The notes under the pieces are model-generated. The model ran no database searches. It was not told the origin of the DNA and saw nothing but the letters and a program-made list of their open reading frames with translations. Below are positions 31,491 through 42,559 of a stretch of DNA of 64,000 nt, piece after piece. The translations under genes and the position numbers were made by a program. The stretch is from assembly GCA_016271365.2 (NCBI GenBank), contig CM057456.1, positions 883,310,001 to 883,374,000 of the forward strand, in the 5' to 3' direction. Origin of the DNA: Neoceratodus forsteri. Its lineage: Eukaryota > Chordata > Ceratodontiformes > Ceratodontidae. The stretch's first letter is position 1; each line of letters starts with the position of its first letter.

Positions 31491-32900
31491 TATGTTTTTT
31501 CTAAGCAAGAAGAATCATTGAATTCAAGCCCAGCATTATGGTACTTTAGCCACATAACATAGCGGCCTGAGTATACTGATACTCCATGGTGGTAAATAAC
31601 GGCTTGAGTGTTGTAGTGTATTGCTGAAGTGACAAAATCTCAGCCAATAAAATCTGTAATTATCGGGTGCTCCATATTGGGTCAGATTAAGCAATGGATG
31701 GTTCTGATGCCATGTGTCACGAATGGTAAGAATGGGTTAAATCTGTATGAACTTTTGAACCAAACCTACAAAATTTGGGTAGCATGGCAAACAGGTACCA
31801 TGATGTATATTCTAGACCATCAGTATTTGTACACATTCCCTTGCACGTGCAACATTCCCATTCAGTTGGTGAATCATGGTGCAAAACATTGCCTTTTCTC
31901 TGGGTAGACTTATATATTGTTTTTTACTTGGCATGCTTTGGTATCTTCTGGCAGCTTCCTCTTCAGCTGCCCTGCCACCGGGCCAGGGATCTTCCTCAGA
32001 ACATAGTGCTCCCTGGATTACCCCCCAAGGGCAGAGTCGCCAGAGCCCCCCTGATAGCCCCGAGGAGTCTCTGTCATGGATGCATCAGGGGTACAATGGG
32101 TCCACAATGGCAGGGAGGCTTCATTGGCACACCAGGAGCTTTTTTCTTCTGTTTTTTATGGGAGGGAGCGTATCAAGGCAGACACCACGACACAACTGTG
32201 TCATGTGTTTGACATGTCGCTGAGGAGCGATGCTTACAGGTGCTCTGGTTATGGCACATCCTCTGGTCACCCAGGAGCACCAAACCAGAGTCACTCAATC
32301 CCATCCCTCCCTCAGAGGTGAAGCACGTGCAATGGCCTCTCGATTCACCCATGCCACAGCTGGCCCTTGGGTGTCCTGAGTCTATTCCCAAACCTGGATC
32401 GCCCTCATTGCAGTGGTACATTTTTCTGCTGTGCCGGCAAGCCGACACATGTTGCCTTTTCTCTGGGTACATTTAATGATAGCCATAACTCATTACTGAA
32501 GTCCTGGTCTGCTGGGTGACCACAAGTGTTGCACTTAAATGTATTTACATAGCCAACCTTGAATAATCATCTGACATGTGCTGCTTCATTCTCCATAGTA
32601 TTAATAACTACTATGATGAATTATGTGGCACCTTGCTGTTCATTAAGAGCAAAGTGCTTAGTTAAATTGGAAGAGGAATGTGCCAAGGGTACAGGCATGC
32701 ATGTATGTACACTCTTGGTTTCTTTCTTAGCATCCATAATTTGTTTTTTAATTGAATCTATTAATACATTTATTGTTGTAGTACTGACTTGTGCCACAAA
32801 GTGCTTCAAATGGAAGAGTGCTTGCACTGATGTTTTTGCATAGCACTTAAAGCCAGTGCCATTGTGAAACCCTGGCATGATTAATACCACTGTGAGTTTA
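31491..32900 (-). pseudogene. USP-family (peptidase C19) deubiquitinase domain, downstream part of a PIF1-USP gene
   Basis: From 32876 the minus strand reads PGFHNGTGFKCYAKTSVQAL, then FHLKHF, a USP Cys box with the catalytic Cys codon at 32845-32843. The oxyanion Asn of GNTCY is lost. It continues with MPVPLAHSSSNLTKHFALNE and QQGAT-stop-FIIVVINTMENE (the QQDAxEF box). A zinc-finger pair CNTCG (32533-32522) follows, with ELWLSLNVP. After a retroposon (31907-32451) it resumes with ECCTCKG (second Cys pair, 31857-31840), then QAVIYHHGVSVYSGRYVMWL and FNDSSC. This is the His box, with catalytic His replaced by Arg (SGRY, 31570-31559). All USP landmarks are present in order. USPs cleave ubiquitin conjugates; this copy is dead. 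Confidence 0.85.
31907..32451 (-). mobile_element. 545-bp retroposon in the USP domain with 18-bp target-site duplication
   Basis: TTGCCTTTTCTCTGGGTA occurs exactly at 31889-31906 and 32452-32469, flanking a GC-richer segment. On the minus strand the insert ends in AAGTAAAAAACAATATATAA, an A-rich tail, so it inserted in minus orientation by an L1-type mechanism. The body is unclassified; open frames in it show no recognisable motif. The insertion separates the two zinc-binding Cys pairs of the USP domain, and both flanks of the USP reading align on either side of the duplication. Confidence 0.85.
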
Positions 32901-32999
32901 TTCTTCTTAGCAGGACATATGGTTGGTTTTACTGCTGACTTGTTTTTGGAAGTAGAGGATAAGAAATGGTAACTTGTGTCATCTCTTTTCCCCTTTTTG

Positions 33000-34000
33000 T
33001 TACATTTTCAGAAATAGTCACACAGGTCACATCTTTGTGCAATTTAAACAGAGGTAGCTGTGGTTGGAAGGCATTCCATAACCCATTGTATTCAATTATG
33101 CATTTTTATTTCCATGAAGTTTCCTGTAATCTGTGTCTAGTTTATGTAGTCTGTCTAAGAGTTTTGATATGAGACAGTGTCACATAGCTCATTCTGTCCT
33201 TGAAGATAGAACTGCCTAAGTCTAGGATTGCCACATCTAATGTTAAGCCTTGTGTATATAGAAACACCATATGACACACAAACTGGAAACCATTTCCATA
33301 TGACATACTGTATATGTTCTTTATTAGTTGGAACTTTACTAAAAATCTGTCGGTGATCTAAGGATCTTTTATGTTATCAAACTGAATTAACAACAAAGTC
33401 TTGATGAACCTATTGCATTGATCAAAATGAAAATCAAAAATATGTCCCATAGCTCCGTTCTCCAATCCAAGTTCAACTGATAGAATTCCCCTAAGCATTA
33501 CTGGCACATTTTTACATAGTGGTAGAATACTTTCAAGACATGCTGTTCTTGAAACATCCATGTTAATTTCTTGTAGCTTTTTAGTCATTTGGGCTACAAT
33601 TTATTTGCTTATATATACTGTATATACTCCATCTATTGTACCGATTGAGGATAGCTTGGTGATATTGTGATCTTCTTTTCCTGGACCAGATTTACAGAAG
33701 TTGTCGCAGTTGGACAACTTTGCCATTATGCACAATGTTTTTGTAACTCCATGTGAAAGTTCAATGAAAACATGAGCAGCTGCATCCAATATGCTACCAT
33801 CTCTTGGTATGACTGTGCTACTCTGTACTTCAGCAGATTCTTGTGTTACTCTACCGATTCCAACTTCATTACTTCATTAAGAATTAATCAGCATACTTCA
33901 TCTCCACTCTGATGGATATTTCATGTTAGCTCTTTGTACTTGAAGAAATGTCAGAGATTTATACCACCTATGCATCCTATGGTTTTCTTTGCTTCAGATA
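33000..34000 (-). pseudogene. PIF1/Helitron-type helicase, C-terminal half
   Basis: A single minus-strand frame from about 33840 to 33060, interrupted by a few stops, gives VGIGRVTQE, then SILPLCKNVPVMLRGILSVE and LGLENGAMGHIFDFHF. This is the PIF1 block 'PLxxGxxVMLxxNxxVxxGLVNG'. Further downstream come QFVCHMVFLYTQGLTLDVAI, LDLGSSIFKDRMSYVTLSH and IKTLRQT, motifs V and VI (YTQGLT for IHKSQGLT; YVTLSHIKTL for YVALSRVRTL). A distal ECYNRL-like IIEYNGLWNAFQP is near 33080. The N-terminal ATPase motifs (Walker A/B) are missing; similarity fades at ~34000. Such helicases are the C-terminal domain of Helitron Rep/Hel proteins or stand-alone PIF1 relatives. Immediately downstream on the same strand is a USP domain. 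Confidence 0.85.
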
Positions 34001-35200
34001 CAGTACGTTTTGAAAATATCAGGCTGTTTTTAAATGTAATCAAATGCAACTAAAATAATTAATTATGTTGTGTCCAGAAAATGTTTACCACATATCCCAT
34101 AAATAATGGTAAGTGAAAGTCACTCTGACTATTATTTGTTGTTATATTTTTGACTTCATAGTCTCTAAATAGCTATTTTTTTCTGTTTATGTTTTACTGA
34201 CATAATTACAAGTATTGCTGTTACATTTCTTAATGTATGAAAAGCTCAGACATTGTACATTGTATATATAGTTTAATAATGTTACTGCTTGTCTGTTAAT
34301 GTTTACTGTGGTACACCTATGAATACAGTATACAGCTTACCTTGCTGTACGAGATACCATGTTTTTTTTTTGATATGCAGGAGCAGAGATGGTTGATCTG
34401 TGAAACACATAATAGCACATTTTAATATTGATTTAATATCAGTGCATCCATGCTTTCAAACTACCAGTCACATAGTGAAATGTAGTAGTGTACCAGTCTG
34501 TAAACTATACATCTTTTATACACATACATAACAGAATTTGGGACACTGTTTTGCATATACTGTCCCAGTGAATCATGATGCTATTTCAGAAAACAATAAC
34601 TATATACCACTAAGACTGTTACTACCCTAACACTGTGATACATCTGTTATGAATATATGTAATGGGTAGACACCAAATGATTTAGTATAGTAAACTACAT
34701 ACTATACAGACTAAGGAAACGAAAAATTCTATACTACCATGCCTGGTCTGGACAATATACAAGTGTCAGTGTTGCACAAGCATTGTCTCTCAGTAGACAT
34801 TTAAACAGTTCTATCGTGCAACACTTATCTCAATGAGGACATGATTCCACGATCATAAAAAGAAGGGAAATTCATTGCAAATACCTATGTTAATGCAGAC
34901 AGTAGGGTTAAAGAATGCAAAGTGTACAAAGTAGGAAAATGAAACACATTAGGGTTTTGGGTCTCACAAGTTTTGGTGAATCTCTGGAGGGATGTTCCTT
35001 GGAGTTGTTCACCTTAATGCCCACCTCTCCCCATACATGTAGCCTCCTGTCTAGAGCACAAGGTAGAGCTCCAGGCCTATAACTCATAGTCGTATACTCT
35101 TTAAAGGTAGAGAAATGTGACTGTCCACATGTGGCCAGCAGAATCAGTTGTTGCTTTGTTCACACAGGGCCTTGCGAGCAAGCCCTGCATGAAGTAAAGA
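34000..35200. other. No recognisable gene
   Basis: AT-rich sequence with many CATATACTGT-type motifs but no coding similarity. If the PIF1 gene once extended upstream, its N-terminal half should lie here on the minus strand; I cannot see it. Confidence 0.5.
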
Positions 35201-35229
35201 GATCACATATGACCTTCTTGATATTAACT

Positions 35230-35555
35230 TAGGATATAGTACCAGTGTCCCTGCCTATGTATATACATTATCTGCAATCATTTATATTATTTTATCTGTA
35301 TATAAACCTAAGTTTCCTCAGTTCCGATTGTAAATCATAATTTGTCTGTATAGTATGATATGACTTGCCATACTTTCTTTATTACTGTACCTATAAGCGT
35401 TACTTTATTTGCTTGGTTTTCTTTGTATTACTGTTTTTGGTAGTTCTTCCTTTGCTTGTCCCCTTCCCTTGGGTTTCACCTGGAAATGAGCCCTGGCTCA
35501 GGGTGCCTTTCCTGGTCATCAACTTTTAAATAAATAAATAAAATAAATATACTTC
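35230..35555 (+). mobile_element. LINE 3'-UTR remnant with TAAA-repeat tail
   Basis: The stretch ends CCTGGAAATGAGCCCTGGCT, then CAGGGTGCCTTTCCTGGTCA, then AAATAAATAAATAAAATAAA near 35526-35548. A short hairpin (GAGCCCTGGCTC) before an ATAAA repeat resembles 3' ends of L2-group LINEs. No coding part is visible. Confidence 0.45.
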
Positions 35556-35754
35556 CACAATATAATTACTTGAACAATTAATTATTCATTGAAATATTGA
35601 CATGATAGCAACACTTTTGTTAATGCAAAGTATATAATGTTTTACTCCACTTTCATTCTAATGGGGTGCTGCCTCTCCCTTAGCAGACAGAACGAGCCTA
35701 TACATCAAGTACTTGATCCCCATCATCTTCCTCTGCAGCTGTAATATCAATAGA

Positions 35755-36060
35755 ATTTATATTTATTAATTTATTAGAAAAGTCGGATTTACAACCTTTG
35801 GGTCATGGACTCATTTACAAAGGCACCTCGTCGCAGGGAAGGTAGACAGAGTTACAAAGTGTGGTTACAACAGTGAGAACAGTACAGGTGCAGAACATTA
35901 AACATATAGTACACATAGGTTGCATAATGTTACATATTATAGGTAACAGTCAAATACAAGGCACCCAAGGTTCACATTGGGGGTACAGCCCTGGACATAC
36001 CTAGATAATGCCTAGGGAGGGTAGAGGTTGGGAAGGGGACCGGGAAGGGGGGGGAATAGG
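35755..36060 (-). mobile_element. L2-like LINE 3'-UTR fragment, antisense
   Basis: In reverse the segment reads CTGCGACGAGGTGCCTTTGT, then AAATGAGTCCATGACCCAAA and GGTTGTAAATCCGACTTTTC, ending in TAATAAATTAATAAATA. It matches the tails at 41285-41350 and 48915-48985 (CCTTTGTAAA, GAGTCTCTGACTCAAAGGT). It is therefore a 5'-truncated copy of the same LINE family as 36.2-41.35 kb, on the opposite strand. Confidence 0.75.
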
Positions 36061-36202
36061 CTGTCCGGAGGTTTGTCTTTTAACAATGCTTAAAGCACTA
36101 TACAGTATATTCTATGTATTCCAGTAACACAAATAACATAAAACTCCATTTTAAAACAAGTATATTAATCACCATTTACCAAAATCAAAATCTATGTAGA
36201 AA

Positions 36203-36700
36203 CAGCTTACCGGTGGTCGAGAGGGCTGCACGGCATTGCTCTCCCCCACCTCCCGAATCTGGAGCCCAGCCACAGAAATCACTGCTCAGCTTACTGGCGG
36301 TCGAGAGGGCTGCATGACATTGCTGTCCCCCACCTCCCAAATCCAGAGCCCAGCCACAGAAATCACTGCCCAGCTTACCGGCAGTCGAGAGGGCTGCACA
36401 GCATTGCTCTCCCCCACCTCCCGAATCCGGAGCCCAGCCACAGGAATCACTGCCCAGACTACCGGCGGTTGAGAGGGCTGCATGGCATTGCGTTCCCCCA
36501 CCTCCCGAATCTGGAGCCCAGCCACAGGAATCACTGCCCAACTTACCGACAGTTGAGAGGGCTGCACAGCATTGCTCTCCCCACCTCCCGAATCCGAGCC
36601 CAGCCACAGGAATCACTGCCCAGATTACCAGCGGTTGGGGGAGGCTGCGGCATTGCTCTCCCCACCTCACAGATCGGAGCAGCCACAGGAATCACTGCCC
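36203..36700 (+). repeat. Tandem array, six ~84-bp units, at the 5' side of a LINE
   Basis: Unit begins CAGCTTACCGGCGGTCGAGA and ends AGCCACAGGAATCACTGCC; starts near 36203, 36287, 36371, 36455, 36539 and 36621 (last one shortened). Each unit includes GAGGGCTGCACAGCATTGCT, then CCCCCACCTCCCGAATCCGG. The array is followed by AGGTACTTAACCTCGCTGTA, then GCTCACTGGATCGCGAC. A seventh unit with the same downstream sequence lies at 37296-37440, close to the LINE coding region. Repeats in this position recall promoter monomers of other LINEs. Confidence 0.85.
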
Positions 36701-36769
36701 AGGTACTTAACCTCGCTGTAGAAGCAGCTCACTGGATCGCGACCGTTGTGCTGGACGCTGGCTGCTTTT

Positions 36770-37290
36770 TTCAATTTGAATTTCTTGGCGCCTTTTTTAA
36801 GATACTGTAATTCTATCAGCCCAACAGTGGAGATAGGCTATTTCTCCTTATTATACGTTGCCTAGCTAAGCTGTAATATTTGCCTCTGCATACCGACTGC
36901 CTTTAAAGAACTTCCAAGCCCTTTAAGATGCTTTTTCCTAAAAAACTGTTGCCTTTACTGTGTAGCCTCAGCCTTGATATATTTTTTGCCCTGCATACCA
37001 ACTGCTTTTTAAAGGAACATTTCTGCTGCCTTTACTAAATGAAATTAGTTAATCTGCTGCACCAACTGCCTCTTATAGGAACATTTCAAGCCATTTTAGA
37101 TGTTACTTATAAAATTTGTTGCCTTTACTGCATGAAATTAGTTAAACTGCATTGTTAACTTGCTTAAAACTCGACCATTGAAATCTGCATTTCTTTCACT
37201 CTGGTATCCCGATACAACTCTGCCCCCACCCCCAGCAGTAAAATCTTCCTCCGCAGCCTATATTAACTGCCTCTGTTCTCCTCTTTCCTC
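36770..37290. repeat. AT-rich spacer with internal imperfect repeats between array parts
   Basis: CATACCAACTGC, then AAAGGAACATTTCTGCTGCC, and TTTACTGCATGAAATTAGTT-type blocks recur at intervals of roughly 90-130 bp (near 36890, 36995, 37065, 37125). It is unlike the flanking GC-rich repeat units and could be either part of the LINE 5' UTR or a later insertion. No gene. Confidence 0.45.
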
Positions 37291-37670
37291 CACAGCTTAC
37301 TGGCAGTAGAGAGGGCTGCACAGCATTGCTCTCCCCCACCTCCCGAATCCGGAGCCCAGCCACAGGAATCACTGCCTAGGTACTTAACCTCGCTGTAGAA
37401 GCAGCTCGCCGGATCGCGACTGTTGTGCTGGATGCTGGCTTTGCCCCACTGAACGCTATGCGTTCGGCTCCCCACCGCACCCACCACCACCCTTGGTTGG
37501 CATCCCAATATATAGGTTGATTTCGGATCACATGATCACGGAATAACCTATCAGACCACTTTTCCATCTGCAGCTTATCTTTTGCCACCACTAGAGGCCC
37601 CTTTACTTTTTTCTCACTCTTTCCCTTTTCTCCTGTCCTGTCATTTTACTTCTGAACTATCAACCCCACC

Positions 37671-38146
37671 ATGCTCCCACTTACCCTCATCACTCTACTC
37701 CTGCAGTTCCCTCAGGCACCTTCACCTCACACCCATAATGCTAAAATAGGGAGCAAAAATGAATCACTCTACCAACCTGTTGACTGGCACTCCCAGCCCT
37801 GCCCCCACCCCCACTGCACATGAACGCCAAGCCTCTACAAACCCAGAATGAAAAACCACCGACAACCCCCCCCCAGTACAACACTTACATAGACACCTCC
37901 ACCTCACCCATGGATGCCATCTCCCATGGCATGTAACCCAATGGAGCCCCCCTTTCTCTTGCCAACCTCCTTCCACATCCCCAACACAGCAAACACCCAC
38001 CTCCCGTTTACTCCTCCTATCTGCCCCCCCTCACCCTGAAACTACCAATACCCACCATCAGCAACACACAGCATAAATGCCAAAGACCTGCTACCCGTAC
38101 AAACTGCTACCGCCTCAGGTCCCTCATTCTTTTTCTTCTACTGACA
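37671..38146 (+). pseudogene. Signal-peptide-like N-terminal ORF of the L2-like LINE
   Basis: ATG at 37671 in a good context (CCACCATG) gives MLPLTLITLLLQFPQAPS, a hydrophobic run with a small-residue end like a cleavable signal peptide. A Pro/His/Cys-rich segment follows, with frameshifts. The reading leads into CYRLRSLILFLLLTGNVHPN at 38105-38165, a second hydrophobic run directly before a 2A-like motif. The second L2-like LINE (53134, minus strand) has the same order. Role unknown: 2A sequences in some LINEs are known to separate or target products, and a secretory leader here would fit that idea, as inference. Confidence 0.5.
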
Positions 38147-38173
38147 GGCAATGTCCACCCAAACCCCGGCCCC
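38147..38173 (+). other. 2A-like motif remnant (GNVHPNPGP)
   Basis: Codons give G-N-V-H-P-N-P-G-P, aligned with the ribosome-skipping consensus D-V/I-E-x-N-P-G-P. NPGP and the Val are kept; the consensus Asp is Asn and Glu is His, so skipping is probably weakened or lost. It sits between a hydrophobic stretch and the endonuclease start (HIASLNICSIQKKWD), the position described for 2A-like sequences in L2/CR1/Rex-group LINEs. Confidence 0.7.
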
Positions 38174-41100
38174 CTCACTTCACCACCATACTGCCCATCT
38201 CCTGGAAATGGCCTGCACATTGCCTCACTAAACATTTGCAGCATACAAAAAAAATGGGACTCATTTCAAGGTTGGGTACTCCAGCATGACCCAGACATCA
38301 TTGCCCTAAGTGAAACCTGGCTCTCCCCCTCTGTCCCCGACTCAGCTGTCAACCTCCTAGGATTCTGCCTCTATCACTCCGACCGAGTGGGAAAGCAAGG
38401 AGGTGGCTGTGCTGTCTACCTCAAGGACTCCCTCACTGGCCACCTACTCTCTCTGCCCATACTAACAACCAGGGCACAGGTCCTCACCCTAAAACTAACT
38501 CTAGGTAAATCTACATCCCCTCTCCTCCTCACCACGGCCTATGTCCCTCCCAGGGACCAGAAGCCAGCCTTCTAAGCCATCATGTCCTACCTCTCCACCC
38601 TGTCCCCTAAACACGAAAAAATACTACTGGGGGATTTCAACATAAATTGGCTGGCCAAAACAGCCGCCCCATACATCAACGAGGCTGCTGCCCTCGATCT
38701 CACACAGGTCATCAGAACCCCCACCCGGCTACACGCCCGCATGAGGACATCCTCCTTACTAGACCTAGTTTTCACCAACTGCCCCCACAAAATAACAAGC
38801 ACTCAAGTCCTCTCTGACACCCTAAGTGACCACTCACTAGTACTCTGCAACTGGTCTGGTACCTCCCTCAAAGCCACTCCCAAAGTTACTGCCCGATGCA
38901 AACTTTGGCCTGGTAAGCTAGCCCATCTCAAAGCCCACCTCAGAGAATGGGACTGGACACCCCTAACCAATACCCTCGACCCAGACCTCGCCCTTGAACT
39001 GTTTATAAACACCTTTAATGCAGCCTGTGACAACTTCGCCCCCCTCACCAAAACTATGACCAAAGGGAATCATGCCCCATGGTTCTCAGACCACCTCCAA
39101 GGCCTACTACGTCAGCGTGACACGCTATGGCACCTTGCAAATGAGACCCAACACCCTCAGGACAGACAGCATTCTTGGGAGGCCCGAAACAAGTGCACCT
39201 GGGCCATACACACCGCCAAAGCGACCTACTACAAGGCCACCTTAACCTCCACCTGGGGCACTGGACGCAAGTTTTGGGATAACATAAAGGAAATCTGTGG
39301 CAAAGGCCCAAATCTGCCACCTGATCAAATACTAATAGATGGTAACCTCTCCACTGACCCTTTCAAGATAGTCTCGGCCCTAAATACTGCCTTCACTGAT
39401 CTCTCACATGTGCTACCCCCAAATTTCTTTGATCCCCCGCCTGCCCGTATCACCTCCCATCCTCCCCTTGCTCCACCCTTCTACTTACGAGTCCTTACCC
39501 CAGAGACAGCCAAACCCTACCTCACCAAGGCTGTTAGCCAAAATCACTACGGTCACGACTCCCTGGACCTCAGACTTCTTCGCCTCACCCTCCAGTAAGT
39601 CCTGGCCCCACTCACCCACATTCTCAATCACTCCCTCTGCCAAGGGAAATTCCCCACCCACCCACTGGAAATCGGCCTACATCACACCTATACATAAAAG
39701 TGTTGACCACACATCCACAAACAACTACCGCCCCATCTCTATCCTACCCCCTTGTCTAAGGCACTAGATTGCATAGTCGCTGACCAACTCACCGACCACC
39801 TAAATAAATATAACCTACTATCCAGACGTCAGCACAGTTTTCGCAAGGGCCATAGCACCACTACCGCCCTCCTTGAATTCACCTCCCATGTCCACTCAGC
39901 CCTGGACCGTGGCCACCTCACAGGCGCCATCTTCGTGGACCTAAGGCTTTCAATACCGTAAACCATGCCCTCTTACTGAACACCCTGGCCTACACGGGTT
40001 TCTCCAATGACACCCTAAACTGGTTCACCAGCTATCTGTCTGATAGAATGCAGATAGTCAAGGTAGGCTCTGTCCTGTCACCCCGCCTCCCGATCCGCTC
40101 CGGTGTCCCATAGGGCTCCATACTGGGCCCCCTACTTTTTAGCCAATACCTCAACTCCCTCCCATCTTCATGTCCTGGAAACTTGCTCCTCTATGCGGAT
40201 GATGCGGTCTTGTTTGCCTCTGACCCGGCACCCCTCAAACTCCACCAATCTCTCCAGCACTCTTTCCGTGAAATTGAAAACTGGCTCACCAACCAGCGTC
40301 TTATTATCAACTATAATAAAACTAAAGTCATGATCTTCGCCCACCCTCAGAACCTACACAAGAACCTCTGCCCCAAATTTCTCACTGCCAATCAGACCCC
40401 ATTAGAGCAAGTAAGCAGTTTTAAATACTTAGGGATCACATTAGACCCCGTCCTCAGCTTTAATCAACATATCCTACACCTATCAGCTGCCCTTAGCTCC
40501 AGACTAGGCATACTTTATTGGTACAAACACTGCCTCATCCCTTGAAGCATTACAACTCATCATAAACTCCTCTATCCTCTCCCTGCTAGACTACGGCATC
40601 CTAATATACAGTGCTGCACCACTCACATCCCTAAATAGACTCCAACTTGTGCTAAACAAAGCCTGCCATCTCATCCTTGGATGTGATCGTTTCACACACT
40701 CCTGTTCCCTTTACAGTAGCACTAACTGGCTAAACCTGGATATCAGAATCAGGTACCACACCTGCCTTATGACCAAAAAGGTATTGCTATGTCTCACCCC
40801 ACCTACCCTAGACCAAATTATCCTCCCAACACCCCCAGGCAAAACAACACGTAGTACAAGCAAGCGGCTACTATGGGTCCCCCATGGTCGGACTTCCCAA
40901 TACCAACGCACTTTCAGTTTCAGAGCCCCCTCCTGGACAAACACCCTCTCTAGCAATATAACTGATGAAATAAGGCTTGGCCCTTATAAATCCAAGCTAA
41001 GGGAATACCCATGGGCTTCAAACTGATGTGACTGCCCCTAGCACCTGTTTCTGACTTTGCCGCTCTCTAACAAACTATTATCGTGTCCCTGTACCTAAAA

Positions 41101-41350
41101 AGGCCCCCATGAAACTATATGACTAGCAGCCTTCTACAGAACTCTCTGTAACTTTTCCGGCTGTGCTAATGTACCTAAACTTTTGTTAGCCACCTACTAA
41201 ACAACTATGTAACCTCTTGAATGTTATTTGTTATTGTGTTGTAACCTGTACTTCACGTGCTGTCAATGTACCCTTTATGTATGACGCGGAACCTTTGTAA
41301 ATGAGTCTCTGACTCAAAGGTCTTTTCTGAATATTACAATAAAAAAAAAA
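38174..41350 (+). pseudogene. L2-like LINE ORF2: endonuclease, reverse transcriptase and 3' tail
   Basis: Endonuclease: HIASLNICSIQ, DIIALSETWLSP, GGGCAVYLKD, then ILLGDFNINWL (38615), SSLLDLVFTNCP and LSDHSLVLCNW. A long intact stretch 38582-39598 also holds the linker (HAPWFSDHLQGLLRQRD, KATYYKATLTSTWG, FWDNIKEIC). RT after frameshifts: SAYITPIHKSVDH, NNYRPISIL, RRQHSFRKGHSTTTALLEF, GAIFVDL, WFTSYLSDRMQIVKV, and LLYADDAVLFASDP (YADD near 40190). Then FKYLGITLDPVLSFNQH, and C-terminal LNKACHLILGCDRFTHS and TFSFRAPSWTNTLS. The tail near 41285 is CCTTTGTAAATGAGTCTCTG, ACTCAAAGG, then poly-A. Only a handful of stops and frameshifts; the best-preserved LINE in the window. Confidence 0.9.
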
Positions 41351-41545
41351 AATGTTCCTATATAGAATTATGGTACTCTGATAAAATTGTCAGTATCATG
41401 CTGAATGTACCCACTGACTGAACCAATTTATGCATTCAGCACAAACAGCACATTACTGTCTGTGTACATTTAACAGCACAGATTACTAAAATGACCAGTC
41501 TACTGGTCACAATGCAAGAACATGGAACATTACATAGACAATAAT

Positions 41546-41683
41546 ATATGGGGTGGACTGTGTAACGAGAATTTACACACACCCGAGTTGTGGGATGATA
41601 CATAAACACCCTCAGGGTTTGTGAAAAGCACCCCAGAATGGGGGTGTGTGTAGAATCGAGTTTTACACACACCACCCCATATT
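41546..41683. repeat. 138-bp palindrome
   Basis: ATATGGGGTGGACTGTGTAA, then TTTACACACACCC, pairs with the reverse of the right arm, ATATGGGGTGGTGTGTGTAA, then CTACACACACCCCC. The loop includes CACCCTCAGGGTTTGTG. Non-coding; candidate MITE. Confidence 0.8.
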
Positions 41684-42122
41684 TTATTTTTTATAATTGC
41701 TGTTGTGTGATTTTTCACCTCAGTAATTACAGAAAATAGAATATGCAAAGCAGTGGTGTTCACACAAATGGGAACCAGTCCGAATTCTGAGTCTACTAAG
41801 TTAGATGGCTCCCACAGAGTGTGGCACATTTGATTTGTTTTTAAATTGGTCTACATTTTTTTCAGTTAAACTTGCAGCCAAGTGATGGCTGCGAAGTTTT
41901 GTCATGCTTCAGTTTAAAAAGATTGGGAGAAACGCAGGCCAACGCGTGCTGACAGGGAAATCTAGTGCCCTTTCAGCATCCCCGGTTTTTAAATGGTTTA
42001 TGGGTCACTGGAGGAGATGACTTACAAAAAAAAAGTTATCGCTGACTGCAAGGAGCGGTTAAGACTGCGGCCATGTTGCTTCCGGGAATGTCGCAGAGAA
42101 GACTGGCCCGTGCGTGGTCTGA

Positions 42123-42190
42123 GGGAAACCTGTCACATGTTTGCCATTATAACCAGCTGGTTATAACGGCAAATTATAACCGGGTTTCCC
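42123..42190. repeat. Nested palindrome around an AGCT centre
   Basis: TTTGCCATTATAACCAGC / GCTGGTTATAACGGCAAA (42140-42173) is a 34-nt palindrome with one mismatch, nested in outer arms GGGAAACC (42123) and GGGTTTCCC (42182). Could form a cruciform or bind a dimeric factor; could also be the end of a small DNA transposon. Confidence 0.75.
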
Positions 42191-42559
42191 TATGGGAAAA
42201 AACACACATCAGTAATTATATATAAATTGTGATACAGATACACTGTGTTATATCCATACCTACATGCTTTTATGGTTCATCTGCAGCACATTACATCCCT
42301 CCCCCTCCACAGACATATCTGCATACATTTTTAACTCATACTCACATGACAAACAACCACATATGTATTATGCACACCATATCCTCTTCTTAGCACAGCA
42401 ACCTAACCACATATATAGAAATGTGCATTAAATGTGTGCATATACAGTAGATATTGTTGTGTAAATAATACTGATTGTTAGATTTTGAGTTTATGTACTT
42501 TCATCATTATACTTTGGGGACAGAGATGCTTCTGTGATTCCTGTGTAAAAAACATATGC

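Noticed and set aside
32173..32472. Cys/His-rich minus-strand frame that looks like a zinc-finger protein
   Set aside because: It lies entirely inside the 545-bp retroposon bounded by the 18-bp duplication, and its Cys/His spacing fits no finger class.
36185..36670. 161-codon repetitive open frame (GSDSCGWAPDSGGGGEQC-type repeats)
   Set aside because: It is the translation of the 84-bp tandem repeat (84 is a multiple of three, so frames stay open); no start context or homology.
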